Source: Paraspadella gotoi (Eukaryota; Chaetognatha). From it: DNA of 64,000 nucleotides. This document shows positions 23,815 to 35,500 of this stretch, piece after piece. Both the position numbers and the translations under genes were made by a program. The DNA is taken from assembly GCA_051294375.1 (NCBI GenBank), contig CM119266.1, positions 26,711,932 to 26,775,931 on the forward strand. The letters run 5' to 3'. The stretch's first letter is position 1. The number at the start of each line of letters is the position of its first letter. The notes beneath the pieces were generated by a model, which was not told where the DNA came from, did not search any database, and saw nothing but the letters and a program-made list of their open reading frames with translations.

Positions 23815-24340
23815 GCGACGGCGTCGGAGCGCAATGGCGTCGCTTAAAGTATCGCTTAAAACGATGGCGTCACTTGGTGTGTCACTTAACGGAATGTTGT
23901 CGCTTGAAGTATTGTTTAAAACGATGGCGTCACTTAGTGTGTTATTTAAAAGAATGTTTTCGCTTATAGTCGCACTTACTAAAGAGTTACAAGAATTATC
24001 AGCTAATGTATCGTCTTCATGTTTAATATCGATACTCAATCTATCAATAATGGCATTTAAGCTATTATTGAAAGCCATGACTTGTAGCAATATTGTCTTT
24101 AAAGGATTTAATGTAGCGTCAGTGTATTTACTTAAGTATCAATTAAAATGGCAGGATGACTCGAAGTATCGCTTTATGAGACTGTGTCACACCATCCATC
24201 ACTGTAAGTGACGATGTTTCTTCCAGTATCACTTCTTTCGACTCGTCTCTCAATACACCATTTATGTCAAGCGACTGTGTCACTTAAAGCATCACTTCAA
24301 GAGCCCTTATCCCCTAATGCATCACTTCAAGATTCGCCAC
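23815..24340. repeat. 30-bp degenerate tandem array
   Basis: Repeats of the type GATGGCGTCACTTnnTGTnTCACTTAA. Both strands stay open across the best-preserved part (to about 24090), giving a 10-residue repeat on each: MASLxVSLKT-like on plus and SDAIVLxDTL-like on minus. It decays toward 24340, where GTGTCACTTAAAGCATCACTTC units remain. Confidence 0.7.
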
Positions 24341-24711
24341 GCGTCTCTCAATTCGCACGTGATGAGAATAAGTGACGAGGATTCCCTTTCTTGTTGTTGC
24401 CGATGGTCGGAGCTTTGGTTGGCGTAAGAAGACTCGTGTAGATTTACAGAAATCTCTCAATATCTTTGTTTTGTTGCAGATGTTTTGTGTATGGAATAGT
24501 TTAACTTGGTATCTATTATATAAAGAGTAATATCTTTAAAAAATCAATGATTGTAAAAGGAAAGAAAGAAAATTAAGGAAGGATTGTAAAAAAAGAAAGA
24601 TTGGAAGAAAGAAAAAAAAAAGAGTTAGTGAGTCAAAAAAATCTCAGCACGCGAGGCTGAGGCTGCTGGAGACTTAGTTTCCAAAAGAGATGTACTCCAA
24701 TAGCCAACGGG

Positions 24712-24733
24712 CGTGTGTGTGTGTGAGAGAGAG

Positions 24734-24772
<39 letters not shown>
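24712..24772. repeat. (GT)n(GA)n microsatellite
   Basis: GT units pass directly into GA units. Confidence 0.88.
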
Positions 24773-25007
24773 TTGGGAAGTGTTTTTCTCTTCATTCTCT
24801 TGTCTCTAGCCTTTGCTTCACCGAATTGAACTCAAAACGTAAATCTTTTTCCTCTTCGATTTTTTCCAGCGGAGATCCGAGATCGCGTCCTCATTGATCT
24901 TTCGTCGTCGTTGTAGTTGTTATTGTTGTGGTTACGCTGTTGTTGCGCTGTTGTTTTTGTTTTTGATAAATGTTGTTGTTGTCGCTATTTGTTTACGCTG
25001 TGGCGGA

Positions 25008-25053
25008 GGTGATTGACAGCGGTGATTGACAGCGGTGATTGACAGCGGTGATT
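25008..25053. repeat. 13-bp minisatellite
   Basis: Three and a half exact copies of GGTGATTGACAGC. Confidence 0.85.
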
Positions 25054-26569
25054 AGCGTTGGTGAGGGTAGCAGGTGACGTCCGAGCGCCAAATCTGTCCT
25101 GGCCAAGCCCGGCTATTTAATGGCCTCGTTGTTGTTATTGTTATTTTGGACGTTTTTCGCTTCCTTGTTTTGATTTTGTCCTATATTATGTCGCTTCATT
25201 TCCGCCTCGTGGTCGTCGTCTTCGTTGTCGTCATCGTCGTCTTTTTCTTAGCCTTTCATCGTCCCTGGGGCCAATTTTAAAAATTTAAGAATTGGCTAAT
25301 TTTAAATTATTGAATTTTGATGATCAAAGAAAACGGTTGTCGGTCTTTTCTCTCTCTCTCTCTCTCTATATATATATCTATCTATCTCTCTCTCTCTCCC
25401 CCTCTCTATTAGGATCATTTATTGTCCGATTTAGTTTAATTCACTACCTCTCTTTCATTTTTAGTTAATTTTCAGATTTAAAATTATTCAAAATATTTAT
25501 CTACTTAGTAAAATATTATTTCCATCTTAAGTCTTTATTTCTCATGCCGTTCTCTCTTCTCCTTCCCGCCGTTCCAATAATCAACCGGTGTAATTCCTCC
25601 CTCGCGCCAAAGATTTCCCCTTCTTTCCTCTTCTCATGTCACATGACAAACTCACCCCACCCTTTCGCGACATGAGGCCCGGATGTCACGAGCCATTGCC
25701 TTCACGAGGATTTGTGATCACGCCCTTTGCGCCTCGCGGGGCCTACGCGCACTACAAAAAGCGACACCCCCCTGACACCCAACCCTCGCCTCTGATTCCT
25801 ATCCCCCCCCCAACCGCGGGTAAAACTCACTCTATCGCCACGCGCAGCTGCCACGTCGACGCCCGGAAGGCGTGGGCGCCGACCATTAGTCGATCTCGGG
25901 CGACGACGGGCGGGGTAGGTGATTAGAGCTGGTGATGAAGAGGGAGTGATTAGAGGGGGTGAGTTCGAGAGATAGAAGGGTATGGCGGAGCGGAGTGATG
26001 AGATCGGACTTTTACGAAACAAATATTAAGTATGTATATAAGGAGAAAGTGGGGATTTTAATCTTAATATATTTCTAAAGGGGGGCATCTTATATGTTTA
26101 TTACAGATAATACTACAATGAAATGTCTAAATTTTGATTGGAAAACTTAATTTTAAATAAACCCTATTAAAAGTATTTCTAAAATAATAAATTAAGACTT
26201 CAAAAGATCTGAGAAATGATCTCAACTGCGACAATATGTAAATGATATTGAAAAGCTCAATCTCATTTTAAATGAACCACAAGTTACTCTGCTACATATT
26301 CCCTGTTTTGAAGCGCGATTAAAAGGATTCCATAAAAACTTTTTACCGTATGATATGTTGTCGTCGTCGTTATCGGAAAAAAAAAGAGCGAGGCGATAAT
26401 TAAAGTGGCCATTTAAGAGTAATTACGTTCGATACTCGTTAAACACGTCCAGATTTTTAATTAAATCATAAAGTAGCTTAATTTTTTTTGGTTAGTGATT
26501 ACTAAACCTGTAAAGCTTAACCACAAGCCTGTTATCGGCATATTTATTATTTAGCTACATCCAGTTTAA

Positions 26570-26800
26570 GATCGAACGTTGTAGTTGAAAACGCCACGAT
26601 GGCATCACTAGAACGCTGCTCACTCTATCGAACAAAACGTCCCAGGTTCGATTCTCACCTTCACAAATCGATTCAAGATGGCGAACCACGACTCACACTC
26701 TCGGTTGCGACCCGTTATATCACAAGTTCCTCCGCCTTCCACTTTTATCATTTATCATCGGTAGCCGTCCTCCGAGCCGCACCGTAGGCGTGGATTGCAA
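26570..26800 (+). mobile_element. tRNA-derived SINE-like element
   Basis: GATGGCATCACTAGAACG (A-box-like) is followed about 50 bp later by CAGGTTCGATTCTCACC, a strong B box. A non-tRNA body follows. The acceptor stem does not close, so it is not a real tRNA gene. Confidence 0.42.
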
Positions 26801-27112
26801 AGAGCGATTTCTCTAAACAAACCTATGTAAGGTCACGTGATTATAAAAAGTGAAATCACGTGAAGACCGCGTGCGAGAGACGCGAAGTGTCACGTGAAAG
26901 CTGCTTGTGAGTCGGTGATAAATCGTACGGTTCTTGTCAGAAGAATTAAAACAAAAGACGGAAGTCCCGAGGTAATTTAGAAGTTGGAGTGAAGGGAGGA
27001 TGAGAGAGAGATGGAGGGAGGGAGACAGAGAAGAATGAGGAAGTAAAGAGGAGTTCCAACCGCTTAGTTGGTTGTGACAGAGAAAAGTCGATCCCGAACG
27101 CCGTTGATGGAA

Positions 27113-27178
27113 GGAAGAAAGGAAGGAAGGAAGGAAGGAAGGAAGGAAGGAATGAAGGAAGGAAGGGAGGAAAGAAGG
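27113..27178. repeat. (GGAA)n microsatellite
   Basis: About fourteen GGAA units with a few interruptions. Confidence 0.88.
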
Positions 27179-28220
27179 AAAGAATATGAGGAAAATAGGA
27201 AAGAACGAATGTATAAGATCAGAAGAAAATAAAAAAAAGCAGAAAGCAATTTAAGAATGATCTAAGGAATGAGTGGATGAACAGTACAAGGAAATAAAAG
27301 AAAGGAATAAAATGAAATTAAAGAGATGGAAAAGTGATAAATGAAGAAATGTCAAATAAGTTAAATAAGGAATGAAATGAAAACATATAGTAGGAATCAA
27401 AGAGGAGGAAAGAAAATGTCAAGGCTATCCTTTTAATTTCCCTCCACCCACCCTAAACCGCTCCCCCCCATGCTATTGGATCGGCGACACGTTCCGTTCC
27501 GCGTTGCAAATAAGTCAACCGGCGTTCTTTTGCTCCCTGACGGCGCCCAAAAAGTGTGACGCCGATTTTCGGCGTCGAGATCCCCGCGTCGCTCGAAAAC
27601 GATTTATGGCGACGCCGGAGTGAAAGGAATGAGAAGGGGGAATGAGGAGGAGGTGAATGAGGGGAGGTGGCGACGATGGATGGGAGAGATGGCGTTAGTC
27701 GATTCAGTAAGGGGGGAAAATGGCATGGGGGAATTGGCAAGCGGTCGAGAGGATGACGTCGAGTGGCATCGAGAAATGTCGCGAGTTTGACTGGGGATGG
27801 CAAGAAGAGGGCGAGTCGATGGAAATATGGAGCGAAGAAAAGGAGGACTCTTAATAATTAATTAATAATTACTACGCGAATTATTTAGATTTTAAGTTTA
27901 CAATTAATCAAATACGTAGTATAGCGGCAGCATATATTTCTAGTACATAATAGGTAAATAAACTTCAGCAAATGAAAATAAACACGTCTGAATAGAGAAC
28001 ATGCAAAACAAATTTAGGAGATGGGCGGTGTGTTTGATAGATGACGGACGTCGAAATGACAGCGGAGATGAACTCGTCGCTCGCACAAAATTATTCGCGA
28101 AAAAAAAAGGAAAAAATATCGAATGTTATAAATTTTTTGGGGCGAAAAAAAAAACGGAAATCGTTTTTTCAATTTTTTTCTTTTACCGAATTTTTCGATG
28201 AAATAAACGACGTCATTTTC

Positions 28221-28269
<49 letters not shown>
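28221..28269. repeat. (GA)n then poly-G
   Basis: A GA repeat followed by nine G. Confidence 0.88.
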
Positions 28270-28994
28270 AAATTAAGTTTGAAGGAAAAAGAGAGATGAG
28301 GAATGACAAAGTGATGTGAAGATTGAGAAATGTATGGATTAATTGAGGGAAAGAATTTTTCAAGAAAGTAAGAAAAGAAGCTAAGTCGTAACAATGAGAA
28401 AATAAAAAAAGGAGGCGAGTAAGAAAAGTTTCGTGAGGAAGATAATTCATAAATAAATAATAAATAACATAAATAATTTATGAACTATCAAAGGCGAAAG
28501 AAAGCGGCTTTAAGGTCGTGAGCGAAAAGACGCTGCCGACGGATTTGTTATAAAAAAGTTCAAAGATTCGCGGTATTCAAAAAAATGTCGCTGCTTCGAG
28601 TTTTAACTTCTTTTTAAAGTTTCTATAATAGAATTTTTCTCGTCACGAAATCACCGGTTTGTCTGAAAAGAGGAAGAGATTTAAAAGAAAGGAAAAAGGA
28701 AAAGGAAAAAAAAGATAGAAAAGGATGAAAGAGAAGTGAGGAGGGGAAGTGGGGAAAATGGCTGTCGGCAAAAAAAAATATGGGCAGATGGCAACGTAAG
28801 GACGATTGGCTGATAAACTCTCGGGCCGCGCGGGTCTTTTCACCTTTGTTGCGAGGTTAGTGGCTTCGGGCTCTCTGCAGTCTGCAATCGCAGTCTTGGG
28901 GGACACACCGGAATGTCAAGAGAAAATGCAGGAGTCATCGAGGCGGTTCGGTTTTTGCTTCCGCCGCGATGAATGATTTTGTTTTGCCTAATGA

Positions 28995-29306
28995 TATCAA
29001 TTCCAACGGTGTAAAAAGTCCAACTGGAATTGTGAGTCTCACTTTCCTCGCCAGAGATTCACGCACTTTCACCTGCAGCGAGACGCGTTTCACTTAAACC
29101 GTTTCTCTTTAAAGTTTTCTTCCTCTAATCGTTTCACGCTTCGTCGCCGTCGTAAAACTCTTTTTTACTCTGGTGAACTTGATGGTGATGACAATGATGA
29201 TGATGATGATGATGATAGTGATGACGTTAAAGGCGATAACGACGATGACGTAGATGGCAATGAAGATGACAACGACGAAGATGTAGATATTGCTTATGAC
29301 TTATGA
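28995..29306 (+). CDS. Open frame with an Asp-rich acidic tail (possible terminal exon)
   Basis: This is a stop-to-stop open frame of 104 codons without an ATG near its start. A basic, Phe/His/Arg-rich first half contains FTLRRRRKTLFYSG. It is followed by a run of seven Asp codons and a long Asp/Glu/Asn/Gly-rich tail ending in DIAYDL and TGA. Part of the tail is a GAT microsatellite, but the frame continues through non-repetitive GAC/GAA/GTA codons. It could be the last exon of a nuclear or calcium-binding-type acidic protein, or simply a decayed GAT repeat. No clear acceptor was found, so the function is unknown. Confidence 0.25.
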   Translation, partial: YQFQRCKKSNWNCESHFPRQRFTHFHLQRDAFHLNRFSLKFSSSNRFTLRRRRKTLFYSGELDGDDNDDDDDDDSDDVKGDNDDDVDGNEDDNDEDVDIAYDL

Positions 29307-29767
29307 CAATGACGAGGAAGTTAAAAACAATGACGACAAGGTCGATTGTGGTGACACAGACGCTCGTGATGGCCACCGTAACGATGACAACAACACCCGA
29401 TGACTATATGACAACTGTAACGACGCAAGACACCAACGCCGATTCTAAAGGAAAAGGACCTTCGGTTCCAACTTCGCCAGCAATTTGCCTCGTTTTACGG
29501 CGCCTCTTGTCTAGGCCGGACGCCGACTCCACCAGAACGTCCGCCGTCTCCGAGGCGCGCTAGTGTCGTCGTCTCTATCGTTCTTTCCGTCGCCAACGAT
29601 TCTGATGTCGCATCTTTCGCCATTTCTTTTGCTCCATGATGGAATGTCAGCTCCTTCGCCATTTCGCTTTTCGGCGGCCATTAGCTTCTCGTCGTCGTCG
29701 TGGCGTCGCCAATCTTGGCATTCGTACACAAAGAAAAAACTTTTCGCGCGCAATATCCTTTACTTCT

Positions 29768-29770
<3 letters not shown>

Positions 29771-29807
<37 letters not shown>

Positions 29808-29971
29808 TCTCTCTCTCTCTCTCCTTACGAAGTCGTTTCTCCAGCTTAATGCCTCATTTCTCTTTTAACATTATTGTATCCTTCTTTCGACTCCGTCCTT
29901 CTTTCTCTTTCTCTTCTTCTTCTTTTCTTCTTCTTCTTCCTTCTTCTTCTTCTTCTTCTTCTTTCTCTTCT

Positions 29972-30036
<65 letters not shown>

Positions 30037-30045
30037 TTCTCCATT
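29771..30045. repeat. Clustered (CT)n and (CTT)n microsatellites
   Basis: CT runs at about 29771-29822 and 29975-30040 with CTT runs between them. Confidence 0.88.
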
Positions 30046-30359
30046 TCCTTTTTATTTTCGTCAATTTTATTGTTTTGCCAATTTCGTAAGAATGTCACTT
30101 TTCACTTTGTCACTTTCGCCGGCTTTTTCGTCCATCAAAAAAAGAAAACGTCTTTCTCTCTTGTCTTTCTTTTCTCTCTATCTTTTCTTTTTTTCTTTCT
30201 ATCGTTGATTTAGTTTTTTGATTATTCTGCCTACAAATTTTTAGCTCCCGGTCTTACCTTCTGTATATATGTATCTATTTATTTATTTATTCGTTTAATC
30301 ATTCATTTATTTCTGTATTACCTTATTTCTTTTATTATTTCTTTTAGTTATTTATTTAA

Positions 30360-30854
30360 TTTAGTTAATTCTCTCATTCTCTTGAATTCTCTTTTCTCTT
30401 TAATTTTACCCACAAAATTTAACTCGTCACTTATCTCTTTTCTCCTTTGTTCCCTATCTCCACTTCTTTTTCGCATTTTTCTTTTTTTTTTCGCGCCAAG
30501 TCTATCAAATCTTTTTTTTTTTCTTTTTCTTTTCCTTCTTTTTCTTTTCTTTCCTCCGTCAGTTCGTCGAATCGTTTCTCCTTCAAGAAGATTTTTTATC
30601 GAGTCTCTTTTCTTTTCCTTCACTTCAATGTTTTTTCTTATCTTCTTCTATCCACTACTCTTTCTCCTCTTTACTTCTTTTCTATCCACTCCTCTCTTTC
30701 CTCTTCTCTTCTATCTTTTCTCTCCCTTTATTTTCTATACAACCCTATTTTTTATTTTTTTCTTTCCTCGCCTTTCTTTTATCCATTTTTCTCCTTTCTT
30801 TATTCCTCTCTCTATATTATATTCTTCTCTTCTTCTCTCTCATCTTTCTTTCAG
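30360..30854. repeat. Long polypyrimidine tract
   Basis: Nearly 500 bp of C/T-rich plus strand ending at a strong splice-acceptor-like TTTCTTTCAG. Confidence 0.75.
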
Positions 30855-30935
30855 AAACCAGGCATTAAGTGTACTATCGCAAACGAGACGAGCGACGGAG
30901 TTGGGATGAAATTGCTGAAGGACTGCGAACCCTGA
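30855..30935 (+). CDS. Weak candidate terminal exon after a long pyrimidine tract
   Basis: A long CT-rich tract ends in CTTTCTTTCAG|AAACC, an ideal acceptor. The open frame that follows reads KPGIKC...NETSD...KDCEP and then stops with TGA. It has two cysteines and one NET glycosylation sequon, as an extracellular segment might. It is only 26 codons long, and its phase does not match the donor at 17784 directly. Chance cannot be excluded. Confidence 0.17.
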   Translation, partial: KPGIKCTIANETSDGVGMKLLKDCEP

Positions 30936-31095
30936 GATCAGTGGACGCTCATAGAGGAACCAGCCACACTTCGTGAAATCTTCCAGGGAAGGAAGTGGCC
31001 GTCAGGCCTCCGCTGAGGAACAGCAACAGGCCTCTGCTCTGACGTGGCCAAATCGCGCAAGTTTCTGGATTGAGATGCGGATCGAATAGACGTAG

Positions 31096-31377
31096 AAAAC
31101 TACAAATTTTAATCTACATTTGAATGATGTATTTTGTTTATTGCCAAGGGATCTATTAGAAAAAAGGGACACAGTCCCTGCCAATACTTGTTACTATAAG
31201 ATTCTGTGTTTACGTATTGGCCGCTATAGCATTATTAAGACAAAGGACCCATTAGACGTACTCGATGACTGTCCAGAGGTCAAGTGTAATATTTCATTTC
31301 TTATTTCTCTCTTCTTTTCTCTCATCATCTCTCTCAACTCATCTCTCCATTTCTTCGTCGAGATCGAATACGAGTGA
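31096..31377 (+). CDS. Unrecognised short open frame
   Basis: An open frame without an ATG near its start. The non-repetitive first two thirds contain LLPRDLLEKRDTVPANTC and DPLDVLDDCPEVK. The final third is a CT-repeat translation rich in Ser/Leu/Phe. If this is an exon it probably ends near the GTGTAA at about 31286. No supporting acceptor or homology could be seen. Confidence 0.15.
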   Translation, partial: KTTNFNLHLNDVFCLLPRDLLEKRDTVPANTCYYKILCLRIGRYSIIKTKDPLDVLDDCPEVKCNISFLISLFFSLIISLNSSLHFFVEIEYE

Positions 31378-32277
31378 GAAGATGATAAGAACTCATTCCC
31401 GGCAGCTGGGACTATGATCGTTGTCGTCGTCGTCGTCGTCGTTGTCGTCGTCGTTTTCAGCGATGATCACCTTGACGACGAACATCAAAAAGATTCAAAA
31501 CAGAATCGAAGCCAAAATCCAAAGATCGAGCGACGAATGGAGGATTGGTTATTCAAATAGTGATCGCTGATTGGACGAGTGAATAAATGCTGATTGTTGA
31601 TTGGGTAACAATTTGTTCTAAAATAATAGAATATTCAAACGGACTGAAATTTATTACGATTAAATAAACTTATCAATTTATCATTCTTAAAAAATAATCT
31701 CCAGTTTGTTAAATATATTTAAAAACACTCTGATTGCTCCTTAGAGAATGATGTTATGAATTATGATCATTCTGTGCAAAATAAGTGTCACTGTCTATCA
31801 TTGTCGTCATCACTATCTCACTGCAATTTTCGCTCTCACAATAAATATCACTGTTGCAATTTACTCGCTACTGATGACTGCGCAAAAAAGTCAAAGAAAA
31901 AAACGATATTTGCTGTCTTCTCTCGTTTTCGAAAACGACAGAAAAAAAAATGTATGTATGCGAAATTGCAAATATATGAAAATGTCAGCGACGACACTTG
32001 ACGTTTAAAAAAAAAGTCGGCGCCACAAAATGACAAAACATTTTTTTTTTTTTGAAACTGAGGCGATAGAGAAGAGAAAAAGCGCGAGATGAAGAAAAAA
32101 CAGAGAGAAAAAAGGAAAACAAAACAAAACAGAGAAAAAATGAAAACAAAACAAAACTAAGAAATCCGAAATCCCGGCTTTTTTTTCTTTTCTGGTTTAA
32201 TTCTTTTTGAAAAGAAAAAAATCAGTTCACTTTCTAACTTCATTACATTTTGGTTCATTACTTGTTTACGTTTAGAC

Positions 32278-32520
32278 AAATCGGACAAACAGACGGACAA
32301 AAAAGAACGACTCGGACGAAGAGGAAAGACACACAGACACTCTAAAACTCAAGAAGAGCCAAACAGACAGACAAACGGACAGACAAGAAAGAGTAACTTG
32401 AACGAAGAGAAAAGACTGATAGACAGTCGGACACTCTCGAAGAGCCAAACAGACAGACAAACGGACGGACAGAAAAAGAAAGAATTAGACGAGAAGAAAA
32501 GACAGACGGACACCCAGGCG
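32278..32520. repeat. 86-bp minisatellite, about 2.8 copies
   Basis: AGAGCCAAACAGACAGACAAACGGAC recurs with an 86-bp offset (32355 and 32441), with a more diverged first copy at about 32278. It is built from GACA/GACG motifs. Confidence 0.7.
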
Positions 32521-33299
32521 AAAATATTCTTCCTCCATCCCCCCCCCCCAAGGGAGAACGTTATACCGCCATTCGGTCTTCGGCTTAAAAGGAGATTTGC
32601 ATCTTAATTCGCTTTAAGGTTCGGAAATGTGTGAATTTTTCGCGCCAACGGATTTGGAAGCGGAAGGCTGTGAACGTGAGGGTGAGTGAATGGGGGAGGA
32701 GGAGGAGGAATGACAAAGGATGACTGGCGGAAGGAGGATAAAAGATTACGACAGCGGAGAACGAAAGGAAAAGATGATGGCGATGATTATCACGTTGTGG
32801 AATGTTGACGACGACGACGACCAGAGTTGAAATTCAAGAATTACTATTTTTAAATTCATATTTACGATTTAACAGAATAGCCTAGAAGATAGCACGGAAA
32901 AAATATCATGACAAATAATCAAAACGAAAAAAACAATTAAGTGCTGGAGCTTGAGCACGAAAGGACGGCGGTGACAAAGGAAGATTATACTAAAAATTAT
33001 AGCGTAAAAATTAGAGGTTTCCGTATCATAGAACAAATTGTTAACTATATTCACTAATATCCATTATCCAGGGTAGGTAGTAGTTGATGAGGAAAAATCA
33101 CGGAACGATAATTACGCAAATTTTTATCCATTTATCGATGGAATAAACGATGAAGCGAGGTAAAGGAGAAATTTGAATTCGAAATTGAAATTCGTCAAGA
33201 GTTTGAAGTTCGGATCTCGAGGCGACATCTTTAGTTCGTTGAAGAAAACGAAACTCCATTCGTCTATTCTTTAAAAAATTAATACAAACGCTATAAAAT

Positions 33300-33362
33300 G
33301 TATTCATTAATCTATCAATCAATAACCTATCTTGTCCCTACTTCGGACTTGTCATAACCGCC
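33300..33362 (+). repeat. Dispersed repeat family R1, fragment
   Basis: TATCAATCAATAACCTATCTTGTCCCTACTTCGGAC recalls the middle of the family (AATAAGCTATCTTGCCCCTGACTTTTGGAC). The 5' block is missing. Confidence 0.35.
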
Positions 33363-33854
33363 TCTTGGGGTCAAATGCGAAGGACGAATCAGATCTAGAT
33401 TTAAAAAATAAGAATCAGAAGAGTAGAGGACATTGAATCTTAAGGTCGAAAGGACAAAGCGGCATAGACCCTGACGCCGCCTTTCACTGACCTTTCGCCC
33501 TTTTGGACGTAAACGCTCTAATATTTCCGGCTAATATTGGGTTGACATTATTCACTCCGTCCATTTATTATTTAGCCGCGAAAAGGTTGCAATTTTTTTT
33601 TGTTTTGTTTTTTTTTGTTTTCTTTTACTAAAGGACCTTCGCTTTACACAGCGCCCTTTTGTTTTGAAGATGGCGACACAGTTTTCGACTTGTCTTACTT
33701 TCACAAAAGACGAGTCATCATTTTTCCCTAATCCGGATCCTCCTTCCTTTTTATGTCTTTTTTTCCCTTCCTTTTCTCTTTCCTGCATCTAATGTTGTCC
33801 CCAATAATTCTCTTCCCCGGATCCAAACAGAAGTAGAAGAGATTACTATATCCA

Positions 33855-33875
33855 GTCTCTCTCTCTCTCTCCTCT

Positions 33876-33910
<35 letters not shown>

Positions 33911-33965
33911 ATCTTATCCCTTCCGTCAGAAAAAGGAGTTTTGACTTATTTCCCTCTCTCTCTCT

Positions 33966-33998
<33 letters not shown>

Positions 33999-34110
33999 CT
34001 CTCTCTTTCTCTCGTTCGAGCCTCTCGTCGACGTCGACCACCGTCGAACGTTTTATGGCGACGAAGTTGGATAAAGAGAAAACAAAGTCTGACCGAATGA
34101 GGGTGAAGGG
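33855..34110 (+). repeat. Local direct duplication, first copy
   Basis: A (CT)n tract, then AAAAGGAGTTTTGACTTATT, another (CT)n, then GACGTCGACCACCGTCGAACG and GGATAAAGAGAAAACAAAGT. The same order recurs at 35255-35500. Confidence 0.78.
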
Positions 34111-34319
34111 CGGAGGAGGTGGGAGAGAGGGGTGGTAGAAGGGGGTTGCAGTGGAGTGGAAAGGGTTGGAAAAGAGGCGGACGGGGAGTGGAGCAGCTCG
34201 GAGGCGAGCAGAGGAGGGAAGAGACTGGAGAAATCTTGGAAGGTGGGAAGTAGACTTGAGGGGCAGATATATTATGGTGAGGAAATAAATCGATGAGTGG
34301 AGATCTGAAATGGTCTGGG

Positions 34320-34402
34320 ACGATGATGATAATGATGATGATGATGTTGATGTTGATGTTGATAGATAATGATGATGTTGATGGTGATAATGATGATGAA
34401 TG
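34320..34402. repeat. (GAT)n microsatellite
   Basis: GATGAT and GTTGAT units, imperfect. Confidence 0.82.
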
Positions 34403-34632
34403 CTGATTGATGATGAACTGCAGTATTCTACGTCTGAGGCGACAAATTTTTTTTCGCCAACGTACGCAACGAAATTCATGATGGTCGTTATCAGCGTCGT
34501 CGTTTCGTTCGTCGTCGTCGTCGTCGCCGGAATCAGGTCGATAACGCCGATCGCGACGAAAAAGTTATGGAAATGGGGTAAGGTTTCTTAAAAGAAAAAA
34601 AGAGGAAAAAAAACGTTAAGAGACTCTTCTCC

Positions 34633-34634
<2 letters not shown>

Positions 34635-34711
<77 letters not shown>
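34635..34711. repeat. (GA)n microsatellite
   Basis: About 76 bp of near-pure GA. Confidence 0.92.
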
Positions 34712-35018
34712 CCGGAGAAATTTTATGAGCCTAGAGGCCACAGTGCTCGCAACTCTGTTTTTCCCGGGATAAATAATGGATAACAAAATGACGGGAAATA
34801 TTAATAAGGTTTAAAAAAAAAAAGAAAAGAAAGATGGAATAAGAATGAGGTTAAAGAAAAAAAAAGAAAAAGAAAAGAGGGGGGGAGATTTGTGAGGAAA
34901 ATGATTTGTTAACGCCAGGTTAAGCGAGGTTGCGGAGGCGGCGAGCGCCTGGAGGATTCCGTGACTGGCGTGCGGATAAGCGGGGGCGGGGGTTTGAGGG
35001 GGGGCGAGGGGGGGAGTG

Positions 35019-35043
35019 NNNNNNNNNNNNNNNNNNNNNNNNN
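35019..35043. other. Assembly gap between local duplicates
   Basis: 25 N lying between the two copies of the 33.9/35.3-kb duplication. Confidence 0.99.
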
Positions 35044-35254
35044 CAGAAGAAGAGCTCTGGGGAAAAGGCGTTAGAAATGGAAGGAAAAAAACTCTGTCTC
35101 TCGCTTTCTCTCTCCGTCTCTTTTTTTGACTCACGTTTTCTCTTTTCTTTTCTAATCTCTCTTTTTACGTCTATTTGTATTTTGTTTGTTTTCACTGTCT
35201 GCTGTCTATCTGTTTTTCCTTCTTATACATGGTCATCTTTCTGTCATGTCTCTA

Positions 35255-35255
35255 T

Positions 35256-35305
<50 letters not shown>

Positions 35306-35374
35306 ATCTCTATCCTTCCCGTCAAAACAGAAAAGGAGTTTGACTTATTTCCCCTCTCTCTCTCTCTCTCTCCT

Positions 35375-35411
<37 letters not shown>

Positions 35412-35500
35412 TCGAGCCTCTCTCGACGTCGACCACCGTCGAACGTTTATGGCGACGAAAATGTGGATAAAGAGAAAACAAAGTCTGGACCGAATGATGT
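35255..35500 (+). repeat. Local direct duplication, second copy
   Basis: Partner of 33855-34110, lying on the far side of the gap 35019-35043. The differences are mainly 1-3 base indels and CT-repeat length. Confidence 0.78.

Larger units (their letters stand above)
24341..26569. other. No supported gene
   Basis: Microsatellites, a GTT/CGTC-rich segment, and a GC-rich block at 25600-25930 without splice-supported frames. Confidence 0.45.
26801..28994. other. No supported gene
   Basis: Purine-rich tracts, a GC-rich block at 27450-27800 and AT-rich sequence. Open frames are low-complexity. Confidence 0.45.
31423..33854. other. No supported gene
   Basis: A CGT repeat, AT-rich unique sequence, the 86-bp minisatellite and an R1 fragment. 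Confidence 0.45.

Noticed and set aside
26600-26680. A functional tRNA gene
   Set aside because: A and B boxes are present but the acceptor and anticodon stems do not pair. A SINE head is more likely.
29563-30208. Long Ser/Leu/Phe-rich and Arg/Glu-rich open frames on both strands
   Set aside because: They are translations of CT/GA and CTT microsatellites, with no non-repeat core and no splice support.
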